Assembly: GCA_015501055.1 (NCBI GenBank)
Contig: JADNYV010001010.1
Coordinates: 1-10,863, forward strand
DNA length: 10,863 nt
From: Mucidula mucida
Taxonomy: Eukaryota; Basidiomycota; Agaricomycetes; Agaricales; Physalacriaceae
Direction of reading: 5' to 3'
How positions within the stretch are numbered: position 1 is the first letter of the stretch; each line of letters opens with the position of its first letter. The notes under the pieces are model-generated. The model worked only from the letters and a program-made list of their open reading frames with translations. It was not told where the DNA came from and did no database searches. Positions 1 through 7,513 of the stretch are shown in pieces. A program made the translations under genes and the position numbers.

Positions 1-408
1 AAAGTTACGTGGATTCCGTCCAGTTGATTGTGGGGTTGTGATATCGTAACCAATCTAGCCCCAAAAAGATACTTGTTTTGCCAATTGGTGACGGCCAACT
101 CAATCTTTTCGGCGTGACTCCGAATCTTCATATCCGGACTCCACAAAACCTTTGATTGCTCCTCCCTTGTTTAGGGTTCCATCCGCATTGTAGACAGACA
201 GCTTGACCGGTACTTTTGATCGGGAGTCCGTTCTTCTCGACGAATTCTTTATTAACGCAAGAACCCGTTGCTCCACTGTCAGAAGGGCACTCGTTTCCCA
301 TTCAGAGCCTGTGTGTACGCTCTCTATGGTTACTCGGAGTTTCATGTCCTGCCCCTTTGTTCCCCGGATGTACTTCCTCGACTTTTTCAACTCCGTCACA
401 ACTTCCAC
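1..408 (-). pseudogene. Ty3/gypsy aspartic protease pseudogene, start of Pol
   Basis: The catalytic motif DSGATG is read at 263-280. The preceding strand (WETSALL) and the following VPVKLSVYNADGTLN are in a different frame, so the protease is interrupted by one frameshift just before the active-site Asp and another near 210-220. A further shift near 100-140 separates the flap region from the LAVTN and LDWL segments at the window edge. A TAA is also reached near position 8. In a functional relative the enzyme would dimerise and cut the Gag-Pol polyprotein. Here it is broken in at least three places and continues beyond the left edge of the window. Confidence 0.7.
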
Positions 409-528
409 CGCAGCTTCCTTTGGTCAACGCTCTGATCGCCATCTTTTCTCTTCTCTCGTTGCTTCTCTCTCTCTCCTCGGATCCATGCTCTCAAAATTCC
501 CACTGCTCTCGACTCATGTCGTCCTCTC

Positions 529-696
529 TTAGCCGTTGTGCAACCACTCAGGCGTATTTGGCTCGTATCTTTCTTTCGCAGGTTTTGGTGGTAAAATCGT
601 CGATGATATTTTAGATGCCTTAGTACCAGTACTATAAATAGATTCTGCATCTGACAATTCTTCCCTTGGCAACTGCTCCAGCAGGACTGCGTCTAC
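529..696 (-). pseudogene. Gag-protease spacer fragment of the Ty3 element
   Basis: After the Gag frame stops at 693-695, an acidic reading frame begins in another register (VDAVLLEQLPREELSDAES at its start) and runs to a TAA at 529-531. It lies between zinc knuckle and protease and is most simply read as the Gag-Pol linker after a frame change. Whether that change is a natural programmed shift or a decay indel cannot be told from this one copy. No domain is recognised in it. Confidence 0.4.
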
Positions 697-785
697 TGCG
701 GGAGCTTCGCAAAACCCAACTCTTCTGCGAGCTTCTTCTTCTCCTTGTCATTCATTTCGGTCCATAGACCCCGAATTGTCTGGGG

Positions 786-1622
786 TCAACCCTTCTTTGG
801 ACAGAACCTGCTGACATGTCCGTGTTCGCCACAGCTGAAACAAAGTCCTCTTCGATGTGCGTTGTCGATATCCATTGGCCTGCCGGCTCCTCCATAGGTA
901 ACACCGGTGGCATCTCGTCGTGTGATCAGCGTTGGGGGTGGGTTTGTAGGATTGGCTCTTGATATAGCCGCCTGCGGAGCTTGGGGCTGGGACTGTATGC
1001 CAGACCTCTTGCTCACCGCCCGTCTTCTCCACAGCTGATCGATCTGAATGATCTGTGCCTTTCAATCCTTGTACTTCTCTGGCAACCCGTCTCGGCTACC
1101 ATAGATCTGATCAATGATCTTCTCGTTGACATTGGTCTCGAGAAGTCACACGACAAATGTGTCATCCTTCGAATATCCTGCCTGAGTGAGCAGGACCTCG
1201 AACTTCTGGAAGAAATCTTGAGCGGTGTCTTGCCCCTGGCGCAACCGCTTGATCTGGTCTTGCGCGTCTTGCGCGAGGTTGGAATCCACAAATCGCTCCT
1301 TCAAATCTTCCTTGAACTCTGTCCAAGAGACTGTCTATTCCTCTTGCTCCTCGTCGAAGTTCTGGTCCGAGTAGTTCTGGACCCATGCATCTACGTGATC
1401 TCCTTGGATGTAGGAGAGAACAACATTGATCCTTTCGGAGTCAGATGTGAGGTTGTTCTTCTTATCACGGATGTATGTAAACATGGATCGCCACCAGCTC
1501 TTGTACTTGGCCTTGTCCCCGTCATAGTCATAAGGCTTGTTGACAAGGGATCGGCCTTTGGTTTTGACATCGGCATAGTGAGCGGGTGTGGGAGAAGCGG
1601 TTTCGGGTGCTTCGTTGGACAT
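786..1622 (-). pseudogene. Ty3/gypsy Gag (nucleocapsid/capsid) pseudogene
   Basis: The start ATG is at 1620-1622 and the frame runs without any indel to the zinc knuckle at 801-842 (CFSCGEHGHVSRFC, exactly C-X2-C-X4-H-X4-C). Before it lie a Pro/Gln-rich linker and an RPMDID stretch typical of fungal Ty3 Gag. The N-terminal half (KYKSWWRSMFTYI, then DHVDAWVQNY) resembles the retrotransposon Gag capsid domain. In-frame stops fall at 1335-1337 (TAG), 1146-1148 (TGA) and 1062-1064 (TGA), with another at 786-788 just after the knuckle. Each could be a single C-to-T or G-to-A change of a Gln, Arg or Trp codon. The frame remains readable beyond 786 as far as a TAG at 693-695. In a live element this protein would coat the genomic RNA. 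Confidence 0.8.
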
Positions 1623-2750
1623 GATGAATCGGGGTGATAGGATCGGAGAGTGAAAAGGTGAAAGTGGGGATATGGGTGATGCGGATTTAGATGAAACGGG
1701 TGAGGGAATAGAGGTTTGGATGAATAAGGAGGAGTCGCCTAGATCTGAAATAGAATCCAGGACTTGGTAGGGTGGGGAATGATGGTGTGTATTGTAAGGT
1801 AAGTAAAGTAGGTAGGTATCGTAACTGTCTACGCTATTTTACCGACTACTGACTACGTATCTACGGAGCCCAAGAGCTCGTCACAAGTTTGCAATTGCCC
1901 AGCCGACGTCCCTCTGGTGTGAGGTAAGCCGAAGTTTTCCTGGGAACGGGGGTTAACCCGTAAACAGCGCCCACTGAAGTGCAACTGCCAAAAGTTCGTT
2001 CTCGTGAGAGCGGCTACTTCCAGCACCCGAGGCAGTTATCTCTAACTGTTAGCCGGCGCTACTGGGACCAATACACATGTATGCGGACGTGCGCTGGAAT
2101 TAGGAATCCGTTGATCTGTAAACAGGAAAGGGGGTGGGGAAATGTGCGATGATCAAACAGCAAAGTGCTGATCGACAATCAGGGATATGTGGTAGGTGGT
2201 AGAAAGTAGTTCCGATCTTCTGTTAGCGACTGACTAAGCCACAAGACTCAACCAAGTACCACAGCAAGAACTAAAAGAGACAGTGTTCGCGTTCGTAAGA
2301 CTAGGCTAGGCCAGGTGTATAAACGAGATCGGAACTAAAGTACAATGATACTACACTACTGCTTATATACTAGTAAGCCTGTGTTTGGGACTCCTTATCC
2401 ATACGTGTTTCCGCTAGGGATAACTCCACGCCCTTGACCCAGTGTTGTATGCTACTAGTCCGTGAAACCATTAAATACGAGTGGTAACTGCATGTAAGTA
2501 ATAATACTGAAACGACCATGTGTGCTACGAGTGTCGGTGGTGTGTATACAATGGGGAATCCATGAGGTATCAGCATGTATGATGTCATCCATGTGTTAGG
2601 CGTGTGTCCGACATGAGTACGGCTTCGGTAATGAACAGGAGTATAATCAGTGACGAAACAGATGATGAAACAGTCCGTTGGTTGATAAGACAAGGCCCCC
2701 AATAAGATATGATAAGATGTGAAAGTGTGAAAATATGGCAATTCATAACA
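1623..2750 (-). other. Leader and probable 5' LTR of the Ty3 element
   Basis: This 1.1-kb stretch upstream of Gag has no supportable gene. On the minus strand it starts with TGTTATG at 2750 (a TG start as in LTRs) and has a TATA box at 2361-2370. Its 3' boundary is uncertain: an ACACA end at 1786 is one option, and no convincing tRNA primer-binding site was found. An 11-bp inverted repeat (TAGTTCCGATC at 2207-2217 and its complement at 2327-2337) falls in the probable transcribed part. A 123-codon minus frame at 2370-2741 is open but has no recognisable features. Confidence 0.35.
2361..2370 (-). promoter_or_regulatory. TATA box of the candidate Ty3 LTR promoter
   Basis: The minus strand reads GTATATAAGC here. 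It sits about 740 bp upstream of the Gag ATG and about 380 bp inside the proposed LTR start, which fits a U3 promoter. It is embedded in an imperfect palindrome at 2361-2378. Assignment is by motif and position only. Confidence 0.4.
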
Positions 2751-3399
2751 GAGCTGCCTCTTGACTGTCCCTTCCCCCTTTACACAAGCTCATTCTAGAC
2801 GCGCAAAGTACCTTACAGGTATTCAAACTTGGCCAAGACATTGTTATTCTCAATGATCCCAATGGTGTCAACTTGGACGCTATATGCATTTGGGTAGCCC
2901 AAACACTTGTTGCACTTTGTCTGTTAATTTAGTGATATGCAGATCCTCAAGATCTAGGAGTTGAAACCCGACACCCCCCTTATCGCCCTTTTGTATCTCA
3001 GCGCTGATAAGTCAACACCTCCTGAAAATACTGCCAACTTTGCCCAGTATCATATGTGGCAGCGGCTGGTCGGACATATGCCTCAGATCATGTGTGCGCA
3101 AGAAGAACAGGCTTGCGGGAGGCGTCTGAACAAGTTCTGCATGTTCACTAGTCTTGGCAAGATCAATGGATGATACTACTGTACATGCTCGTCAGCGCAT
3201 CCTTGGGGTATTTAGTATAGAGGTCTGGAGTTTTTGGTATCAACAATCGGACAAGTATATAGAAGGAGCCGGTCGAGATATCGTACGCCCTGCAAAGCTA
3301 TCAATTTGTGTACTCACCAGTAAGACCGTACTTACCTTCAAGCCACAACATCCCTCGTACATCGAGCTTAAAGTCTTCCGCAGAGAGTGAGCTGCATAT
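2751..3399. other. Intergenic stretch, no gene supported
   Basis: This is the 3' flank of the kinase-like gene and the outer flank of the Ty3 element. A plus-strand frame at about 2780-2935 reads VFKLGQDIVILNDP and then stops. A second plus frame at 2961-3173 (70 codons) has no recognisable motif. Neither has convincing splice sites leading to further coding sequence. No tRNA, inverted terminal repeat or array was seen. Confidence 0.5.
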
Positions 3400-4691
3400 T
3401 TATTTGTAGCAAGAAAGCGCCGTGGCAGCACTAGGCTGCGTCGGACTAGCAGAATCCTTCATGGACTCGAGGAGTGGTACTATGTCCGGGATAACGTCTT
3501 CAATACACTATAGAGACGGTGGCCAGGACTTGATAGACAGCTATAGTATGGATCTCCTCACACGAAGATTGAACTGCAAGGCTGATGCAAGATCCTTTAC
3601 GTCCTTCTTGAAAGCCGTCGGCAGGTCGGGACTGTTGTCGACACTGGCGGTTTCGAAATCAATGAAAGCATATCGACGTTCTGGCCCACGAACGCCCGCG
3701 AAGAGAGGGTCCGTAGTCTTCTTGGACCGCGGGGTAAGTGCGTCTATCATCATGTTTTGCAGATTGATGTCGCCATGAGAAACATTATGCTCGTGAAGGA
3801 AAGCAACAGCCTGAACAAGGATCTCACCATTCGCCACAGGGAATGAAGTAATATATCGCACTTACCTCCATGAAGGCACGGCCGTACCGAACTAGTTCAC
3901 CGACCTTGGCGAAATCAGCCTTAATCGCCACATTTAACCATCTGTCAGAAACTGTGAGTGCGCCTCAGCAGTGAAGGTGGTCGTATGCTCACCTTGGCAT
4001 TACAACAAACACCTGGCCGTTGAAGTTGATATAAAGCATGATGCCGCGGATCATCGCGAAGGGCATCAGACTGCAGGTGACGGAAAGCTCTGAGCTCCTT
4101 GCTGGGTTGTGGACCAGAGATAGTCCTGAACAAGATGAGGCAACAGACGGGTTGTACAGGATACAGTGATTTACTTGAGTATCACATCTCGCCCTAGCCT
4201 ATCCCGCGCGGGCCACACGAATGGAGACTGGGGTCAGAGGTACCTTGTAAGCAGTTGCAACTTTTCAAGGAAAGACCTACGTAAAAATACGTTTCCGCAT
4301 CCGCATCTGTCCTGTAAAAGCGTTGCGCGAATGGAAATGTCATCTTTTCTGTTGAAGCGGGGATACTTGGAACAATGTTACTGGAAAAGTCGGTGGGATC
4401 CTTCAAGACGTAGGGGTGATATCCACGGGACACGAAGAACGGACGCAGGAAGCGCCATATCCGCAGAAGGCGTATTCTGTCACTTTCGAACACTTGCTCA
4501 TTAGTAGGGTCTCCAGTGTCCCAAATGGCATAATCCTCAGTGACCGGATAGTTCCATAGCCAGGAGCGGGCTTTCCAAAAGAACGAGCTACAGACGCCTT
4601 GGACGCGTACCACACGAATTGGCCGGAGAAAGTGCGCGGAAGTTAGGATAGCACCGATGAGAGAAACAGAAAGAGCAACTCGAGTGTTCAT
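3400..4691 (-). CDS. Fungal protein-kinase-like gene, five exons, possibly frameshifted
   Basis: Proposed exons are 4691-4244, 4125-3993, 3941-3866, 3810-3562 and 3507-3400. The last three introns (51, 55, 54 nt) have GTGAGC, GTAAGT and GTGAGG donors and AG acceptors with consistent phases. The joined frame is 337 codons plus TAA. The N-terminus has a hydrophobic, signal-anchor-like segment (residues about 5-20). The hinge-like segment reads NGQVFVVMPRW. The catalytic loop is HEHNVSHGDINLQN, with the catalytic Asp near residue 233 and metal-binding Asn near 238; the DFG equivalent is IDFET, with Asp near 270. HRD is replaced by HGD and DFG by DFE, as in kinase-like families expanded in basidiomycetes. 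In exon 2 the family-like segment SKELRAFRHLQSDALRDDPRHH is in a different frame from the hinge, which points to a small deletion near 4030-4037. The joined frame stays open, but exon 2 would then encode unrelated residues. Intron 1 (4126-4243) is the least certain, and no N-lobe lysine could be identified. Confidence 0.65.
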
Positions 4692-4791
4692 GGTACGTGC
4701 CTAAGTACAATCGTGTCTTCTTCGGACTTTCAAAGTGTAGTTTGATAACCGATACATAAGTTCAGCTCCACGATGGCCAGCGCGCGCTGAA

Positions 4792-4801
4792 TATATAAAT
4801 A
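4792..4801 (+). promoter_or_regulatory. TATA-box-like element
   Basis: TATATAAATA lies 50 bp before the ATG at 4851 and 100 bp upstream of the minus-strand kinase start. It fits a plus-strand core promoter between two divergent starts, but no transcript evidence is available and the downstream plus gene is itself doubtful. Confidence 0.3.
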
Positions 4802-4850
4802 AAAATCACTCGCAGGTCTGTAGCTTCATGTCCAACAGTGTGTCCCGACG

Positions 4851-5051
4851 ATGCCGGAATCTGAGGGTGTCGATTTTTACACTTTGGACACAAGCTACAC
4901 TACAATTCCAAGGTACGATTGTATACATATGACGTGGCATGCGCCGGCGCCTAACACGAACGGACAGCAGTACGATGGCTCACTAAAAATCAGTTCCAGA
5001 CATCGCAGGCATCCCCCCTTCCGATACGCACCTGTAGAATTCTTCAATTAG
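4851..5051 (+). CDS. Doubtful short plus-strand reading frame, hypothetical
   Basis: A 66-codon frame starts MPESEGVDFYTLDTSYTTIP and ends at TAG 5049-5051. Support is limited to the upstream TATA box and a plausible intron at 4913-4967 (GTACGA donor, CTAAC branch site at 4951-4955, ACAG acceptor). Using that intron closes the frame quickly at a TAA near 4983. A later acceptor at 5005 would give about 34 codons ending in the same FFN residues. No domain, signal peptide or CaaX end is recognised. It may be a first exon of something larger or no gene at all. Confidence 0.2.
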   Translation: MPESEGVDFYTLDTSYTTIPRYDCIHMTWHAPAPNTNGQQYDGSLKISSRHRRHPPFRYAPVEFFN

Positions 5052-5099
5052 CTTTTTTCAATTTATTAGTCTCTGGCACGGACATATCCGAGGAGGTCC

Positions 5100-5696
5100 T
5101 TAACATATACTAGTATATGACATGAGGTTTTCCCAAAGCAACTGTGAGTGGGCCTCCACTCAGATACGTTCATCTGCTCACCGAATCCAGAGAAACCCAA
5201 GGCCAAGACATTACTTGAGGCGCGATGGGAAACTTTCTGTGACTGCCAGAGTGCTTGTTCAAAAGGTAAGGGCCACGCAATATTGCCTTCGTCGGCTTCT
5301 GTAAGCTGGTGTCACCGAAAGTGTTTGTTGACACCCTCGTGAACTGTAAGCAGAAGAAGGGGCGCAAGTCGAATTCACCTTGACGCTATCTTTGTTTGCG
5401 GGAAATAGATGACGAAACCGGTACGGATACAAGACGACCTGTAACGAGGCCGTAAGTACGAGTACGCGTAGGGTACGAGTCGTGCCGAGCTCAGTCGTCG
5501 TGGTAAGAGACTCTTATATATATTACATACCTGTAACGAGGCCGTAAGTACGAGTACGCGTAGGGTACGAGTCGTGCCGAGCTACAGGACGTGTGAGATA
5601 AAGTAAACGAGTGAAATGAGTATAGCATACCTCAGTCGTCGTGGTAAGAGACTGAGGTGCGGAAAACGAAAGACTAGACATATATAGAAAGTCCAT
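5100..5696 (-). CDS. Possible small multi-exon gene of unknown function
   Basis: From the ATG at 5694-5696 a single frame can be followed through exons 5696-5631, 5581-5531, 5438-5379, 5298-5182 and 5141-5100 (TAA), all in phase 0, giving about 111 residues. Intron 1 (5582-5630, GTATGC...CTCAC...CTGTAG) and intron 2 (5439-5530, GTATGT...CTTAC...TTACAG) have good fungal splice signals. Intron 3 (5299-5378, GTGAAT donor) and intron 4 (5142-5181, only 40 nt) are weak; a closer acceptor at 5344 would make intron 3 35 nt, which is too short to trust. The product has no recognised domain. Exons are short, so an open frame could arise by chance. The strongest support is that a duplicate of exon 1 plus exon 2 lacking exactly intron 1 lies inside intron 2. 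A plus-strand alternative (a Cys-containing frame at about 5148-5272 with a GTAAGG donor) cannot be excluded. Confidence 0.3.
5437..5653 (-). repeat. Paired direct repeats: same two segments joined in one copy, split by 49 bp in the other
   Basis: A 55-bp segment is perfectly repeated at 5437-5491 and 5529-5583. A 23-bp segment is perfectly repeated at 5490-5512 and 5631-5653. In the left copy the two segments abut, sharing a CT. In the right copy they are separated by intervening sequence at 5584-5630, which with the shared CT makes a 49-bp difference. Between the two copies lie 16 unique bases (5513-5528). On the minus strand the difference reads GTATGC...CTGTAG, an intron, and the left copy equals the spliced product. 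Complete identity suggests a recent event. Confidence 0.9.
5582..5630 (-). other. Candidate 49-nt spliceosomal intron present in only one repeat copy
   Basis: On the minus strand the segment begins GTATGC, has CTCAC about 13 nt before the end and finishes CTGTAG. Removing it gives GACTGAG joined to CTCGGC, precisely the sequence of the other repeat copy at 5490-5491. The edges share an AG, so a microhomology-mediated deletion would leave the same junction. Confidence 0.5.
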
Positions 5697-5980
5697 GACT
5701 AAATAAGGAAATGTGTCCGTAGAGCCAATGCTCGTTGACCAATATACTCATATTTCGATATCTCGGGTCGTGAGGAACGAACGAAAGGAGATTATAGTTT
5801 ATGTACGGATGAGGCGATCAACGTCGAACACTTCTTCTTGTCTCTTACGACGTTGACTGCCGAAAGTCTCGTCCTGTATTCATCATATACTCTACAGTCC
5901 TTGCTTTTTGGACAACTCTTCTAGTCCTATCTTGACTTCTGATAACACTCCTTGATCTACTTCATCTCATCCCACCAATA
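5697..5980 (+). other. Leader upstream of the Ngaro-type element's first gene
   Basis: No gene is seen. The stretch becomes pyrimidine-rich towards the ATG at 5981 (5860-5975), as is usual near fungal transcription starts. One terminal repeat of the element should begin in or near it, but no second copy of any part was found in the 130 bp after the last gene, so its outer boundary is not defined. A segment at 5840-5859 resembles the complement of the 23-bp repeat. Confidence 0.4.
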
Positions 5981-7513
5981 ATGTCTGCCACCAACCCCCC
6001 TATTCGTGTCCTAGTCGACCCATATGCTCTCGTTTGCCCGGATTTCTCGTTGCCGGAGTGGAAGGACTCGAGGGAGGATGCTGAGAAGGCTCGGCAGATT
6101 ACCGAGGCCGAAGCTATTGCTCTCCTTGCGAAGCGGTGGACGGATGGTAACGACAGGAGTAAAGCTGACTGGGACGCGCAGGTTGCAGCCGACAAGGTTG
6201 CTACTGACGCCGCCGAAGACCAGCGCTTAGCAGCTGAAAAGCTGGCGGAAGCGGAGGCTCGCCGCGCTCGCAAGGACGCGCTTCAGGCCATTATCGACAA
6301 GAAGCCTCAGCTAGGCGTTTTCGACTCCAACACCAAGGCGCCTGATTTCGTTCACAGTCTCGTTCACCCTACGGCTTTGAAGCTCGTCCAGGCTCGCCGC
6401 TACGTGTCCTTGATGTACTGGACTCCCGACGCGCTGAAGTCAGCAGCTGACTTGAACGCCTCCGCCGCCGATGACGCTGTCGCGGACGGTTTGCGCGTGC
6501 TTCTTGGACAGGAGCCCGTCTCTCGAAAGTTGGCGGGCGAGAGTGCCATGGACTGGACTTATTTCCCTGAAGCCTACAACGGCTATATCCGCGCAATTAT
6601 CGCCGACAACTGGCCCGCAGAACACGTTCACGCTCTTAACGATCTGTTCTTCAAGCTTGGTGGACACGATTTTGCGAAACGTGGAGTCCTCGGAAAGCGT
6701 GCGCTCCTCGCCTATTGCGAGAGTATGCGCCGCCTCTGGCACAATGATTTCGAGGCTGGTCGCGTCTCATTCAATATCGGAGACATCAATGCTACATCCC
6801 TGGAAGCCAAGTACAACGAGATCATAGCAAACGAGTCGACGGCCGCTATTCAGACTGTATGTGCTCTTTTCTCTCTTGTGGCGAAGTATTTACTAATGGT
6901 TATCGTTTTCTCCCTCTTTCTTACATATGATATCTTTGCATTACATTTCACTTGGCCTTCCGATGCCTTGCACATTCAATTGGCCTTCCGATGCCCTACA
7001 TTTTCATGGACCCTTCCGATGGTCTTCACATTTATTATGGCCTTCCGATGCCTTGACATTTCCGTGATACAACAGTTGCGTGATTCCAACGCAAGAGCAC
7101 AGGCGTTGCTGCAGAGACTCGAGAGCGCAGCTCGCTCAGTGTCGTCATCATCTTCAGCGAAGCGACCCCGTTCGCCTTCCCCACAGCACGGCGCGTCGTC
7201 ATCCAGACGCGACCCCCCACGCCATTTTCACAAGAGCACAGGAGGTCAGAGCCCCGTCACCTGTGCCATCTGCTTGGGGTTACACACGGGTGTCTCAGCG
7301 TGCCACGCGACAACACTTTGGAACGGAGGAGCGACGCGCATACACAGACGTTCCACTGGCAGCATCGAGACCAAGTCGGGCGGTCGCGTTTGCCTCAACT
7401 GGCAAATCCCACGCGGTTGTACCAGTGCATTCCATTCCAATCGTCACGATTGCTCCGGCTGTGGCTCCAAGGATCATGGCGCCTACAAGTGTCCTCGAGC
7501 TCAGAAGGAGTAA
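5981..7513 (+). CDS. Gag-like RNA-binding protein of the Ngaro-type element
   Basis: Two exons, 5981-6856 and 7076-7513, give 437 residues; with the intron kept the frame is still open at 510 codons. The N-terminal third has a long Ala/Glu/Lys-rich stretch (residues about 60-110) that should form a helix or coiled coil. Then comes a folded-looking region rich in Trp and aromatic residues, followed by a Ser/Arg-rich basic linker (SARSVSSSSSAKRPRSPSP). The C-terminus carries a Cys/His cluster (CLNWQIPRGCTSAFH) and then CSGCGSKDHGAYKC, an exact C-X2-C-X4-H-X4-C zinc knuckle at residues about 418-431. This fits a nucleocapsid role: binding element RNA and assembling particles. The start is the first ATG of the frame, in AATAATGTCTG. 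The last 38 nt overlap the proposed pol start. Confidence 0.8.
   Translation: MSATNPPIRVLVDPYALVCPDFSLPEWKDSREDAEKARQITEAEAIALLAKRWTDGNDRSKADWDAQVAADKVATDAAEDQRLAAEKLAEAEARRARKDALQAIIDKKPQLGVFDSNTKAPDFVHSLVHPTALKLVQARRYVSLMYWTPDALKSAADLNASAADDAVADGLRVLLGQEPVSRKLAGESAMDWTYFPEAYNGYIRAIIADNWPAEHVHALNDLFFKLGGHDFAKRGVLGKRALLAYCESMRRLWHNDFEAGRVSFNIGDINATSLEAKYNEIIANESTAAIQTVCALFSLVAKYLLMVIVFSLFLTYDIFALHFTWPSDALHIQLAFRCPTFSWTLPMVFTFIMAFRCLDISVIQQLRDSNARAQALLQRLESAARSVSSSSSAKRPRSPSPQHGASSSRRDPPRHFHKSTGGQSPVTCAICLGLHTGVSACHATTLWNGGATRIHRRSTGSIETKSGGRVCLNWQIPRGCTSAFHSNRHDCSGCGSKDHGAYKCPRAQKE
6857..7075 (+). other. 219-nt intron in the gag-like gene
   Basis: The donor is GTATGT, a perfect fungal consensus, and the acceptor is ACAACAG. 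Removing it links AAIQT to LRDSNARAQALL, restoring a hydrophilic helix. The intron's own translation is very hydrophobic and unlike its neighbours. It is a multiple of three with no in-frame stop, so retention would insert 73 residues instead of truncating the protein. It contains a small tandem repeat. Confidence 0.75.
6953..7061 (+). repeat. Degenerate four-copy tandem repeat inside the gag intron
   Basis: The core TGGCCTTCCGATGCC recurs from 6953, 6981, 7007 (changed to TGGACCCTTCCGATGG) and 7038, each followed by a variable ACATT-rich spacer. Unit spacing is 28, 26 and 31 bp. It fills the 3' half of the intron and ends about 14 bp before the acceptor. Confidence 0.85.

Larger units (their letters stand above)
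1..2750 (-). mobile_element. Degenerate Ty3/gypsy LTR retrotransposon, 5' part only
   Basis: On the minus strand the order is a probable 5' LTR and leader, then Gag, then aspartic protease. The window then ends at the linker that normally precedes reverse transcriptase; residues of the type LDWLRYHNPTINW can be read at roughly 10-55. The zinc knuckle, the protease DSGATG and this linker identify Ty3/gypsy. The element carries several nonsense codons and frameshifts, so it is almost certainly inactive. The outer end at 2750 is tentative: it rests only on a TGTTATG start and on the promoter position, because no second LTR is in the window for comparison. RT, RNase H, integrase and the 3' LTR would lie left of position 1. 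Confidence 0.75.

Noticed and set aside
981..1637. 218-codon plus-strand frame
   Set aside because: It is the antisense shadow of the Ty3 Gag frame, whose zinc knuckle and capsid residues are on the minus strand.
2370..2741. 123-codon minus-strand open frame in the proposed LTR
   Set aside because: No domain, unusual composition rich in Thr, His and Tyr, and it lies in the U3 part ahead of the LTR TATA box; best read as a chance frame.
5437..5653. CRISPR-like or simple satellite array
   Set aside because: Only two copies of each segment, with unequal spacing, in a eukaryotic context.
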